Positions 6,621 to 15,913 of a stretch of 17,398 nucleotides of DNA are shown one piece after another. Source of the stretch: Proteobacteria bacterium SG_bin4 (GTDB lineage: Bacteria; Pseudomonadota; Gammaproteobacteria; Burkholderiales; Nitrosomonadaceae). The DNA is taken from the NCBI GenBank assembly GCA_002083395.1, contig LWDH01000023.1:1-17398 (forward strand), written 5' to 3'. The notes beneath the pieces are model-generated. The model worked only from the letters and a program-made list of their open reading frames with translations, ran no database searches and had not been told where the DNA came from. The first letter of the stretch is position 1. Each line of letters starts with the position of its first letter. The translations under genes and the position numbers were made by a program.

Positions 6621-7895
6621 TTAAGGAAAAATAATGTGAAAAGTCGTACCCTTGCCAGGGGTGCTGTCGACTTCGATACGCCAGCCGTAGTGATCGCAGA
6701 TGCGTTTCACTATTGCCAATCCAATGCCCAGACCTTCCCCTTGGGTGGATCCGCGAAAGAAGCGCTCATACAGCAATGGCAGGTAAGCCGGCTCAATGCC
6801 GATACCCGAATCGGCAACGGACAAGCGCCGGTTATCGTAATCCACTCGGATAAAACCACTCTCGGTATACTGTACTGCGTTACGAAGCAAATTCATCAGC
6901 GCGGTATGCAAGGCTTGGCGATTCAGCACAACCGTCACAGCCGGTGCGATATTGACTTCAAAATCAAGTCCTTTACGGTAAATTTCGGTACAAATCGGTT
7001 CAACAGCATCGTACACGCATTCAGCAATCGCAACCGGCTCGGTCACCCCCAGCGCCTGTTCCCGTGCCAAGAACAGTAAGGCTTGCAATTGCTCGCCCAT
7101 GCGTGTCGCCGCGCTTTCGATCATTTTTATCCGGTGTTGCGCTCTCGCCGGTATGTCTGAAGAAGCAGCCAGCAATTCGCAACTGGTCAGAATTGTGGTT
7201 ATGGGTGTACGTAATTCGTGACTGATATTGGCAGTGAACTCTTGCTCGCGCTGCAACATCCGCTTAATGCGGATTTGATAATCATCCAGAGCCTGCGCCA
7301 GTTGCGCAACTTCCTCGTCCATATCCGGTTGCAGCAACAGTCCTGTTTGATTACCTTCCGTTGCCAAAGTACTGACACGATCCGCCAGATCTGTCACCTG
7401 CCTGACCAGCACACCGGCCAGTAAGTACCCGACGACGAATGCTATGGCAACCACTGCAAACCAGGAAAACAAAATAATCACTCGTAATTTACTCAGCCGT
7501 TGCTGATGCAGCGCAATCCGGTAAGCAACAAGAAATTTCACCCCCTGGTCGGTACGAACCAGTACGTGAAAATCCTCCAGACCATAGTAAATTCGATGAT
7601 AACCCGCGTTCAATCCACGCAAGTAAGTTGGAACTTTCATTTCAGCATCAATACTATGAATCACATAGCTCTTAAGATGCAAACCTACTTGGTAAATTGA
7701 ATCCGACTGCTTCTGATAGCGCTGAACGAGATGATCCATTTCCATCTCGATTACCTGCTCAATATGCTCTTCCTCAATGTTATCCGAAACAAAGTAAAGA
7801 ATAATGCAAAGCGTTCCGACGATAAAAACGCTAAAAGTTGTCAGCGCTACGGCGACCCGGTAGCGCAGGCTGTTTTCACTCGGGAATCTGAACAC
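6621..7895 (-). CDS. Membrane sensor histidine kinase
   Basis: Sensor of a two-component pair with the response regulator directly upstream. The 424 residues contain TM1 (about 14-36), a periplasmic domain of about 100 residues (37-136), TM2 (about 137-161) and HAMP (about 162-213). HisKA follows with the H-box FTANISHELRTPI and phospho-accepting His226. The ATPase domain has the N-box (near Asn335-Asn339), G1 box ADSGIGI (361-367), F-box (378-380) and G2 box GEGLGIGLA (386-394). The periplasmic domain opens with an acidic cluster including an ExxE pattern (43-46), which in some kinases binds metals; the signal here is unknown. Translation appears to start at a GTG 20 bp inside the end of the regulator gene, implying coupling. 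Confidence 0.9.
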   Translation of the reverse strand: MFRFPSENSLRYRVAVALTTFSVFIVGTLCIILYFVSDNIEEEHIEQVIEMEMDHLVQRYQKQSDSIYQVGLHLKSYVIHSIDAEMKVPTYLRGLNAGYHRIYYGLEDFHVLVRTDQGVKFLVAYRIALHQQRLSKLRVIILFSWFAVVAIAFVVGYLLAGVLVRQVTDLADRVSTLATEGNQTGLLLQPDMDEEVAQLAQALDDYQIRIKRMLQREQEFTANISHELRTPITTILTSCELLAASSDIPARAQHRIKMIESAATRMGEQLQALLFLAREQALGVTEPVAIAECVYDAVEPICTEIYRKGLDFEVNIAPAVTVVLNRQALHTALMNLLRNAVQYTESGFIRVDYDNRRLSVADSGIGIEPAYLPLLYERFFRGSTQGEGLGIGLAIVKRICDHYGWRIEVDSTPGKGTTFHIIFP

Positions 7896-8565
7896 GCGAT
7901 GTCAAACAATAACCGAGACTGTGCACGGTTTCTATCGGATCGTATCCGCCCGCTTTGGTCAATGCCCGCCGCAGAATATGCATATGGCTCCGCAAGGTAT
8001 CGCTGGTTTCCTGCACATCCTCCCAGGCTTCCAGTTCCAATTCTTCACGGCTGAAAACCCTGCCCGGCTCGCTCATCATCAAAGCTAATAACCGAATGCA
8101 CTTGGGCGGAAGTTTGACGTTTTTGTTCTCAAAACGAATCGAAAGCGTTTTTGGATCAAAGGAAAGCTTGTCAAATTCCAGCGTGCGATTCGCTACTTTC
8201 CCGGCATGCCGCTTATGCAGCGCCAATAAACGGGCTTCCACTTCTTTTAACGCAAAAGGCTTGATCAAATAATCATCCGCCCCTTGTTCAAAACCCGCCA
8301 GCTTATCTTCGAGCGTGTCACGTGCGGTCAGCATCAAAATCGGCGTATCGATTTGCGATTCCTGCCTGAGTTTACGGCAGAGCGTCATACCGTTCATTCC
8401 GGGCAACCCCAAGTCGAGTAAAATTGCATCAAACCGTTGTGTAACCGCCAGATGCAGACCAGCAACACCATTCACGGCTGCATCGACCGTATGCCCCCTT
8501 GATTCCAGAAAGTCATATAAGTTGGCGGCAATCGCCAGATCATCTTCAATAATCAATATATGCAT
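7876..8565 (-). CDS. OmpR/PhoB-family response regulator
   Basis: DNA-binding partner of the downstream histidine kinase. The 229-residue product has a receiver domain (1-115) with acidic pocket EDD at 7-9, phospho-acceptor Asp51 in LLDLGLPG, Thr80 and Lys102 in the IKPF motif. A winged-helix effector domain follows (about 126-225), with the ETVHSLGYCL wing typical of the OmpR/PhoB class. The ATG at 8565 is chosen because MHILIIEDD is the normal start and an AGGT ribosome site lies 6 nt before it; a longer frame from 8613 would run into hemE. It begins 31 nt after hemE, so it may be partly expressed from the hemE transcript. Its targets cannot be read from sequence; sbtA downstream is a candidate. 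Confidence 0.93.
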   Translation of the reverse strand: MHILIIEDDLAIAANLYDFLESRGHTVDAAVNGVAGLHLAVTQRFDAILLDLGLPGMNGMTLCRKLRQESQIDTPILMLTARDTLEDKLAGFEQGADDYLIKPFALKEVEARLLALHKRHAGKVANRTLEFDKLSFDPKTLSIRFENKNVKLPPKCIRLLALMMSEPGRVFSREELELEAWEDVQETSDTLRSHMHILRRALTKAGGYDPIETVHSLGYCLTSRVQIPE

Positions 8566-8596
8566 AAGATTACCTGCAACTATCAATTGGTTGTTG

Positions 8597-9670
8597 TCAC
8601 GCTCCTCCGGCATGGAACCTGCGGCTTAATGCATGAACGGCGTTGACTAATGCCGCAGCATTCTCCGGCGGTGTAAATTGCGAAATACCATGACCGAGAT
8701 TAAACACGTGCCCGCTTCCATCGCCGTAACTCACTAGAATTTTATCAACTTCCGCGGCGATGATTTCAGGCGTAGCGAACAGCACGGACGGATCGAGGTT
8801 TCCTTGCAATGCAACTTTATCGCCAACACGACGGCGCGCTTCTCCGATATCAATGGTCCAATCCAGCCCGACGGCATCGCATCCGCTATCTGCAATCGCT
8901 TCCAGCCACAACCCGCCGCCTTTGGTAAAGACGATATTGGGTATGCGCGAACCATGGTGTTCCCGTTTCAATCCGGCAACAATTTGACGGATGTAACGTA
9001 AGGAGAATTCCTGATACGCCGCATGCGACAACACGCCGCCCCAGGTATCAAAAATCATCACGGCTTGCGCGCCCGATTCGATCTGCGCGTTCAAATAAGC
9101 CGTTACCGCCTGGGCGTTGATGTCCAGGATATGATGCAACAGTTCGGGGCGCGCGTACATCATGGTCTTGATTTCACGGAATTCGGTGCCGCCACGCCCC
9201 TCCACCATGTAGCAAGCAAGCGTGAAAGGACTGCCGGAAAAACCGATCAGCGGCACTCGATTGTCCAACGCTTTTCTGATCTCCGATACCGCATCCATCA
9301 CGTAACGCAACTCCGCTCCCGGATCGGGTACCTTCAATGCCCGGATTTCCGCTTCTTCACGCAACGGGTGTTTAAACATGGGGCCTTCCCCCTGGGAGAA
9401 ATACAATCCTAATCCCATCGCATCCGGTATGGTCAAAATATCGGAAAACAGTATCGCGGCATCCAGCGGGAAACGCGCGAGGGGTTGCATGGTGACTTCG
9501 GTTGCAAATCCCGGGTTTTTGCAGAGAGAAAGAAAATCCCCGGCCCGTGCTCGCGTCTCATTATATTCCGCAAGATATCTTCCAGCCTGACGCATCAACC
9601 AAACCGGTGTGTATTCAACTGGCTGCTTCAGCAATGCGCGCAGCAATGTGTCGTTTTTAAGTGTTGTCAT
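8597..9670 (-). CDS. hemE: Uroporphyrinogen decarboxylase HemE
   Basis: Cytosolic enzyme that decarboxylates the four acetate side chains of uroporphyrinogen III to give coproporphyrinogen III in haem biosynthesis. The 357 residues match the family. The N-terminal signature WLMRQAGRYL (24-33) supplies the conserved Arg residues, and Asp77 in LFSDIL is the key substrate-binding acid. GFSGSPFTLA, FDTWGG and the late NLGHGI motif are also present. The ATG at 9670 is preferred because MTTLKNDTLLRALL is the usual HemE start, with AGG 7 nt upstream; a frame reaching 9709 would add 13 atypical residues. A 199-bp gap separates it from dgt. That gap holds only a small CCTGA/TCAGG hairpin at 9777-9793 and may contain a hemE promoter. 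Confidence 0.97.
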   Translation of the reverse strand: MTTLKNDTLLRALLKQPVEYTPVWLMRQAGRYLAEYNETRARAGDFLSLCKNPGFATEVTMQPLARFPLDAAILFSDILTIPDAMGLGLYFSQGEGPMFKHPLREEAEIRALKVPDPGAELRYVMDAVSEIRKALDNRVPLIGFSGSPFTLACYMVEGRGGTEFREIKTMMYARPELLHHILDINAQAVTAYLNAQIESGAQAVMIFDTWGGVLSHAAYQEFSLRYIRQIVAGLKREHHGSRIPNIVFTKGGGLWLEAIADSGCDAVGLDWTIDIGEARRRVGDKVALQGNLDPSVLFATPEIIAAEVDKILVSYGDGSGHVFNLGHGISQFTPPENAAALVNAVHALSRRFHAGGA

Positions 9671-9869
9671 TTCAAAGCCTGTGTTTATAGTTGTTATAAA
9701 AGGCTGCAATCTTGCAAATACCTTACCATGACTGCAATTTTACCAGTGAATGGCCATCGCGTATATTCTCAATCCGCCTGATGGTAATTCAGGTACGCCG
9801 CTCCCGAATTAGGACAAATCCAATGCGTGAATAATTCAAAGAAATTTTCGCTGCTCTAATAAAAACTCT

Positions 9870-10991
9870 TCAATCCGCCGCAATCGTGAACAAGCGCTGA
9901 TACTCTTTGATTGCATAACGATCGGTCATGCCTGCAATATAATCAGCAATCGCCTGTTCCCCCTCGGCATCAAATTTTTCCTGATACTTTACCGGTAACA
10001 ACCGTGTTTCCGAACTGAAAGCGGCAAACAATTTCTCGATGGTATGGCGCGCTTTGTTATTCATGCGCATTACCCGGAAATGCCGGTACAGATTATCAAA
10101 CAAAAATTTCTTTAATTCTTGCTGTTCTTGCTTGACTTGTACACTAAAACCAATCAGCGGCGGTGCGGTATGAACGTCTTCCAGACTGCGGATACCCGCA
10201 TCACGGATATTATCGGTACTCTGCTGGATTAGATCGGTCACCAGGGTATTGATCATATTGCGCACGGTTTCATACACCATACGCCGCTCGGAAAGTGACG
10301 GATGCTTCGCTTTCACACGTTGAAGATGGCGGGAAAAAATCGAAACTTCCTGCAGTTGCGCCAAATTGAGCAATCCAGACCGCAAACCGTCGTCGACATC
10401 ATGATTATTATAAGCAATCTCGTCAGCAAAATTTGCTAACTGCGCTTCCAAGGAAGGTCTTTTGTGCTGCAAAAAACGCTCTCCCAATGCACCCAATTTC
10501 TGTGCATTTTTTCTGGCCACATGCTTGAGAATACCTTCCCGGGTCTCATAGCATAGATTAAGCCCATCAAAGGCCGCATAACGCTCTTCCAGCACATCGA
10601 CAACCCGCAGCGACTGAAGATTGTGTTCGAAACCGCCATAGTCGCGCATGCATTCATTCAGTGCGTCTTGCCCGGCGTGTCCGAACGGCGTGTGCCCCAA
10701 ATCATGCGCCAAGGTTATGGCTTCGACCAAATCCTCGTTCAATCTCAAGCTTCTTGCAATCGACCGCCCGATCTGCGCGACTTCCAGGCTATGTGTCAAA
10801 CGCGTACGAAACAAATCGCCTTCATGATTCACAAACACCTGGGTTTTATACTCTAGCCGGCGGAAAGCCGCCGAATGAATAATGCGATCCCGGTCCCGCT
10901 GAAATTCGCTACGTCCGGCCGGCGGCTCCTCAACAATTGCGCGTCCTCGTGAATTTTTCGAAGACACCGCGTAATCGGCAAGCTCACTCAT
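9870..10991 (-). CDS. dgt: Deoxyguanosinetriphosphate triphosphohydrolase-like protein (HD domain)
   Basis: HD-superfamily dNTPase that releases triphosphate from dGTP or other dNTPs, controlling nucleotide pools. The 373-residue product shows the metal-binding HD motif: His67 in THSLEV, His96-Asp97 in LAHDLGHTPFGH, and a later Asp in the NFADEIAYNNHD region. The N-terminal SRGR and RDRDRIIHSAAFRRLEYKTQV pattern is typical of the dGTPase-like type-2 group common in beta- and alphaproteobacteria, whose in vivo substrate is less settled than that of E. coli Dgt. The ATG at 10991 is chosen because MSELADYA fits the family; it overlaps the end of aroKB by 8 bp, implying translational coupling. 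A longer frame to 11039 is less likely. Confidence 0.93.
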   Translation of the reverse strand: MSELADYAVSSKNSRGRAIVEEPPAGRSEFQRDRDRIIHSAAFRRLEYKTQVFVNHEGDLFRTRLTHSLEVAQIGRSIARSLRLNEDLVEAITLAHDLGHTPFGHAGQDALNECMRDYGGFEHNLQSLRVVDVLEERYAAFDGLNLCYETREGILKHVARKNAQKLGALGERFLQHKRPSLEAQLANFADEIAYNNHDVDDGLRSGLLNLAQLQEVSIFSRHLQRVKAKHPSLSERRMVYETVRNMINTLVTDLIQQSTDNIRDAGIRSLEDVHTAPPLIGFSVQVKQEQQELKKFLFDNLYRHFRVMRMNNKARHTIEKLFAAFSSETRLLPVKYQEKFDAEGEQAIADYIAGMTDRYAIKEYQRLFTIAAD

Positions 10992-12681
10992 GCGGCATGC
11001 AAGCCAGAATCGTGTCGTTGAGTAGCTCGGGTGGAACATCGGCGCGCATCACGGCTTCCCCAATGCGATTCAAAACGATAAACCGCGTTTTACCGGCTTC
11101 AACCTTTTTATCCAGCGTCATTAATTGCAGATACTTTTCCACAGGCATCGCGGGCGCAACGACCGGCAGACCCGCCTGGAGAAAAATTTTGCGGATTCGA
11201 GTTACATCCGCTTCACTGATCAACTTCATGCGGCGCGACAGCTCTGCCGCCAGTATGGTCCCAGCAGCCACTGCTTCGCCATGCAACCAGACACCGTACC
11301 CCATGCCATTTTCTATCGCATGGCCAAAGGTATGGCCCAAATTCAACAACGCCCTTACACCTTTCTCCTTCTCATCAGAGGCCACGATTTCTGCTTTATT
11401 CTCGCAGCTTCGCCGGATCGCTTCGTTCAGCGTCGCCGGATCGCGCGCCAGCAAGCGATGCATATTCTGTTCCAGCCATTCGAAAAACTGCGGATCACGA
11501 ATCAGGCCATATTTGATAATCTCGGCAATTCCCGCGCGCAACTCCCGGTCGGGCAAGGTATTCAGCGTTGCGCTATCGGTTAAAACCAAGCGCGGCTGAT
11601 AAAACGCACCAATCATATTTTTTCCCAGCGGATGATTGATGCCGGTTTTACCGCCGACCGAAGAATCCACTTGCGCCAATAGCGTGGTTGGAATCTGGAT
11701 AAACGGCACGCCGCGCAGATACGTTGCCGCGGCAAATCCGGTCAAATCCCCGACCACGCCGCCGCCCAATGCCAAAATAGCGGTTTTACGCTCGCAATGG
11801 TTTGTGAGCAGCGCGTCAAAAATCAGATTCAATGTTTCCCAATTCTTATAGGCTTCGCCGTCGGGAAGAATGATCGGAAGCGAAGTAACACCTTTATTTT
11901 CCAAAGCTGTGCGCAATTTATCCAGATACAATGGCGCGACGGTGGTATTGCTCACAATCGCCACCCGTTTTTGCGGCAAGCACGATGCTATCAAGTCGGC
12001 CTGCTGCAAAATCCCATGACCGACATGGATCGGATAGCTGCGTTTCTCGGATGAAGCGGTAAAGTCTACCGTAATGGTTTGCATTGCATTCATATCACTA
12101 CCGTGCATAATCTGATCGAGGTCATTGGAAATTAATTTGTTAATAAGTTTTTGAACCAGAAAACGAACACCTTGCTTGCCGCTGTCGATGATCAGATGCG
12201 CCGTTTCGCGGTACAAAGAGTCACGCTGGTCATAAAGTTCGGTCAGCCGGCCGTACAAATTACCGGTCTGTAACAAGGGCCGGTTCTTGTCATGCCGGGT
12301 ACGCCGGTATAAATCATTGACCGATGCCCGCAGATAAATAACGATGCCGCAGCGCCGCAACAACCGGCGGTTGTCGGGACTCAAAATGGCTCCACCGCCG
12401 GTCGCCAGTACCACATTGTTTTTACGCGCCAAATCAAATAACGCTTCCGATTCGCGCTTGCGGAATCCGGCTTCCCCTTCGATTTCAAAAATGACCGGAA
12501 TTTTTACGCCGGTACGCTTCTGAATTTCATGATCGGAATCAATAAATTCTTTATTCAGGGAACTGGCCAGCGCTTTGCCGATGGTGGTCTTACCTGCACC
12601 CATCATACCAATCAGGATGATATTGGTATTCCCGATTTTTTTGTGAAGAGGTTGCAGTATTTTCGTTTTACTTACATTCAT
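10984..12681 (-). CDS. aroKB: Fused shikimate kinase / 3-dehydroquinate synthase (AroK-AroB)
   Basis: Two shikimate-pathway enzymes in one uninterrupted frame of 565 residues. Residues about 18-180 are shikimate kinase: Walker A GMMGAGKT (25-32), Asp48/Asp50 in IDSD, Arg74 and the TGGG loop (94-97). Residues about 198-565 are 3-dehydroquinate synthase: DGE (274-276), GGGVVGDLTGFAA (306-318), PTTLLAQVDSSVGGK (331-345) and metal-binding GHTFGHAIE. About 20 linker residues join them, and the linker ends with ATG codons (12091-12093 gives MNAMQTITV, the usual AroB start), so AroB could also be made separately from an internal start. Elsewhere the two genes are usually adjacent but separate. The start at 12681 is the first ATG; a GTG at 12705 would add eight residues. 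dgt overlaps its end. Confidence 0.93.
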   Translation of the reverse strand: MNVSKTKILQPLHKKIGNTNIILIGMMGAGKTTIGKALASSLNKEFIDSDHEIQKRTGVKIPVIFEIEGEAGFRKRESEALFDLARKNNVVLATGGGAILSPDNRRLLRRCGIVIYLRASVNDLYRRTRHDKNRPLLQTGNLYGRLTELYDQRDSLYRETAHLIIDSGKQGVRFLVQKLINKLISNDLDQIMHGSDMNAMQTITVDFTASSEKRSYPIHVGHGILQQADLIASCLPQKRVAIVSNTTVAPLYLDKLRTALENKGVTSLPIILPDGEAYKNWETLNLIFDALLTNHCERKTAILALGGGVVGDLTGFAAATYLRGVPFIQIPTTLLAQVDSSVGGKTGINHPLGKNMIGAFYQPRLVLTDSATLNTLPDRELRAGIAEIIKYGLIRDPQFFEWLEQNMHRLLARDPATLNEAIRRSCENKAEIVASDEKEKGVRALLNLGHTFGHAIENGMGYGVWLHGEAVAAGTILAAELSRRMKLISEADVTRIRKIFLQAGLPVVAPAMPVEKYLQLMTLDKKVEAGKTRFIVLNRIGEAVMRADVPPELLNDTILACMPHE

Positions 12682-12784
12682 AGCTGTGATTGTAGCTGAA
12701 ATCACCGCCTACACGCGGAAACACTTTTCATTGGGTTGCATTCCCGCCAGAATTATCTTGCACACTACTCGCCAAATGATCGAT

Positions 12785-15700
12785 TCATGCGGACGATTGC
12801 TGTTGCGCATTTTTACCCCCGCTTCCAGGTTGTCCGGAATTTTGCCCGCGCACAAACCAGGAAAAAAATAAGGGCACAAAAATTGTCGCGACCGCCGTAG
12901 CCAGTATCATGCCACCAAAAACACCGGTGCCCATCGATTGCCGGGCTGCCGACCCAGCGCCGGTAGCCAGCACCAGTGGCACTACCCCCAAAATGAAAGC
13001 CATCGAAGTCATCACGATGGGACGGAAGCGCAGTTGCGCCGATTGCAAAGCGGCATGAGAGACCGCCATGCCTTGCTTCATTTTCTGGTTGGCAAATTCA
13101 ACCAGCAGAATCGCATTTTTCGCTGTCAATCCGACCAAAGTCACCATGCCAATCTGAAAATAAATATCATTCGGCATACCGCGCAGCAGAATCGCCAGCA
13201 ACGCACCGGCCATCGCAAACGGGATTGCCATGATAACCGCCAATGGCAACGCCCAGGTCTCAAACTGCGCCGCCAGAATCAGGAAAACCATCACAACCGC
13301 GAGACTCAATGCAATAATCGCAGCCGGTCCCATTTTTTTCTCTTGAAATGCGGCTCCCGTCCAGGCAATCTGATATCCATCCGGCAATGTCCGGGCTGCA
13401 ATTTCTTCCACCAATGCAATCGCTTCGCCGGAACTCACGCCCTTCGCGCCGCTACCCATTACCTTAGCCGCTAACAAACCATTGAACCGTTCTAATTGTT
13501 CCGCGCCAATGATGTGTTTTACTTGACTTAAAGCCGATAACGGAATCATCGCCCCCGATTCCGAACGCACATACACTTTGCCGAGATCCTCCGCTGTCAT
13601 GCGAAATGGCGCTTCCGCCTGCAATTGCACGCGGTAGGTCCGGCCGGAGCGGTTAAAATCATTTACATAGAATGTGCCCATGGTGCTTTGCAGCGTGGCA
13701 TAGATATCCGCGATCGACACGCCTTGGGCAATGGCCTTGGCATCATCGACTTCAATGAAATATTGCGGCACCGATGTCCGCAAAAAAGTATTGACCGTTG
13801 CCAATCTGGGTTCTTGCCGCAATGTTCGCATCAATTCGTCGACGACACGAGCCAATTGCGCCGGATCAGAATTTGTTCTGCTCTGCACAAATAATTCAAA
13901 CCCGCCGGTACTGCCCAGTCCGCGAATCGCCGGCGGATTAAAGGCGATTGCGATTCCATCCCGCTGCTGCGCACCCACTTCCGACATTTTCTTTACCACA
14001 TCTTCCGCCGTCGTTGTACGTTCGGACCAATCCTGCATTCGCAGAAAAATCGTCGACACATTGGTTTTGTTACCGCCGCCAATAAAATCCAGGCCGTTGA
14101 CAGCAAATTGAAAAGTAACGCCGGGTAGCTTGGCCATTTCCGTCGTAATGGCATCGGCGGTTTTAATAGTGCGACCAAGCGCGGCGCCATCCGGCAATAT
14201 CACCGCTCCAAGCACGAAGCCTTGATCTTCCGGGGGCACGAAGCTATCCGGTATATTTCTTACCAGACCGATTAAGCACACGATTACCGCCGTGAACAGC
14301 AGCGCGCTTTTAATCGAATTACGCAAACTCAGGCCGACCATGCCGACATAAAACCGGCGCATGCGCTCAAAATGGCGGTTAAACCAAGTAAAAAAAACCG
14401 ATTGCCGGTGTGTAGATTGCAGCAGCATCGCGCACAAAGTCGGTGTTAACGTCAACGCCACGACCCCTGAAATCACACCGGCGACAGCCACCGTTACTGC
14501 AAATTGCTGGTACAGTTCCCCGGCAATCCCTCCCAGAAACGCCACCGGCACAAAAACCGCCACCAACACCATAGTCATGGCGACCACCGCGCTGGAAACC
14601 TGTTGCATGGCTTTCATCGCCGCATCAAACGGTGATAGTTTTTCATGCGAGATCAGACGCTCGATATTTTCCAGCACCACAATGGCATCATCGACCACAA
14701 TACCGATCGACAGTACCATGGCGAAAAGCGTCAGCGTATTAATGGAATATCCCAGCAGCCACAACCCGGCAAACGTGCCAATCAACGAAATTGGAATGGC
14801 AATCACCGGGATCAGGGTCGCCCGCCAGCTTTGCAAAAAGAGATAGACTACCAGTACCACCAGCAGCATGGCTTCTCCCAAGGTCTTCACAACTTCCCAG
14901 ATCGATGCTTTGACAAACACGCTGGTGTCGTAGGATATGACGTATTCCACACCTTCCGGAAAATACTGCTTCAACTCCTGCATTCTGGCTTTGACAGCCG
15001 CCGCGGTTTCCAGCGCATTGGCGCCGGACCGCAGAAAAATTCCGACCCCCAGACCGGGCTGACCGTTCAGCAACGTACGCGTGGCATAATCCTGCGCGCC
15101 GAGTTCAATACGTGCGACATCCTTCAAATACAGCACACCGCGCATGCCATCGGAGCGCAGGATAATCTCCTCAAATTGCTCAGGCTCCAATAACCGGCCT
15201 TTGGCAGTCACGGTATAAACCAGTTGCTGATCAAGCAACGCTGGTTCTTGCCCGATTTTCCCGATCGCTTGTTGCGCATTTTGCGCGCGGATAGCGCTCA
15301 CGATATCGCTGGTAGTGACGCCCAGTTGCGCCATGCGGTCCGGGCGCAACCAGATCCGCATGGCATAATCCTGCGCTCCAAATATCCGCGCCTCACCCAC
15401 ACCCGTGGCCCGTCTTAAATCATCCAGCAAATTGATCGTAATAAAATTACTCAGAAACAAGGTGTTATGGCCAGGATCCTTGGAAGTCAACGCAAAGACC
15501 AGCAGTAAATCATTGGAGCGTTTCTGCACCGTTATACCGGTCCGCCTGACTTCGTCTGGCAAACGCGCCAGCGCGGCATTGACTTCGTTGCTGACATTGA
15601 AAACAGCTCGGTCGACATCGGTTCCGACTTCAAAGGTGGCCGTAATCGTCAATCGCCCGCTGGAATCAGCGCTGGAATTGAAATACAACAAACCCTCGAT

Positions 15701-15913
15701 GGCGCTCAATTTTTCTTCGATGGGCGCAGCTACGGTTTTAATCATGGTTTCGGCACTCGCGCCCGGAAAGGTCGCAGTTACAATAACCGTAGGCGGCGTA
15801 ATGCGGGGATACTGCTCAACCGGTAACTGCACCGCTGCAGCCAACCCTGCTAACACAATAATAATTGACAGTACCGAAGCGAAGATCGGCCTCGCAAGAA
15901 AGAAATTAACCAT
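12785..15913 (-). CDS. HAE-1 family RND efflux transporter, inner-membrane subunit (AcrB/MexB-like)
   Basis: Proton-driven export pump of the resistance-nodulation-division superfamily, forming a trimer in the inner membrane that captures hydrophobic compounds and solvents. From the ATG at 15913 it has 1042 residues, the normal size. It begins with the typical MVNFFLARPIFASVL. TM4 carries the proton-relay Asp pair in GIVVDDAIVVLENIER (Asp408, Asp409), and TM10 has the matching Lys in GLTAKNAILLVEF. Two large periplasmic domains sit between TM1-2 and TM7-8. It ends in a Gly/Gln/Ser-rich tail. A TTG at 15955 opens the frame further but gives an atypical N-terminus. No membrane-fusion or outer-membrane-factor gene lies on either side, so partners must be encoded elsewhere. 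Confidence 0.94.
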   Translation of the reverse strand: MVNFFLARPIFASVLSIIIVLAGLAAAVQLPVEQYPRITPPTVIVTATFPGASAETMIKTVAAPIEEKLSAIEGLLYFNSSADSSGRLTITATFEVGTDVDRAVFNVSNEVNAALARLPDEVRRTGITVQKRSNDLLLVFALTSKDPGHNTLFLSNFITINLLDDLRRATGVGEARIFGAQDYAMRIWLRPDRMAQLGVTTSDIVSAIRAQNAQQAIGKIGQEPALLDQQLVYTVTAKGRLLEPEQFEEIILRSDGMRGVLYLKDVARIELGAQDYATRTLLNGQPGLGVGIFLRSGANALETAAAVKARMQELKQYFPEGVEYVISYDTSVFVKASIWEVVKTLGEAMLLVVLVVYLFLQSWRATLIPVIAIPISLIGTFAGLWLLGYSINTLTLFAMVLSIGIVVDDAIVVLENIERLISHEKLSPFDAAMKAMQQVSSAVVAMTMVLVAVFVPVAFLGGIAGELYQQFAVTVAVAGVISGVVALTLTPTLCAMLLQSTHRQSVFFTWFNRHFERMRRFYVGMVGLSLRNSIKSALLFTAVIVCLIGLVRNIPDSFVPPEDQGFVLGAVILPDGAALGRTIKTADAITTEMAKLPGVTFQFAVNGLDFIGGGNKTNVSTIFLRMQDWSERTTTAEDVVKKMSEVGAQQRDGIAIAFNPPAIRGLGSTGGFELFVQSRTNSDPAQLARVVDELMRTLRQEPRLATVNTFLRTSVPQYFIEVDDAKAIAQGVSIADIYATLQSTMGTFYVNDFNRSGRTYRVQLQAEAPFRMTAEDLGKVYVRSESGAMIPLSALSQVKHIIGAEQLERFNGLLAAKVMGSGAKGVSSGEAIALVEEIAARTLPDGYQIAWTGAAFQEKKMGPAAIIALSLAVVMVFLILAAQFETWALPLAVIMAIPFAMAGALLAILLRGMPNDIYFQIGMVTLVGLTAKNAILLVEFANQKMKQGMAVSHAALQSAQLRFRPIVMTSMAFILGVVPLVLATGAGSAARQSMGTGVFGGMILATAVATIFVPLFFSWFVRGQNSGQPGSGGKNAQQQSSA

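Noticed and set aside
7896..8613. Longer response-regulator start at 8613
   Set aside because: It would add 16 residues overlapping the end of hemE; MHILIIEDD at 8565 with a ribosome site 6 nt upstream is the family-like start.
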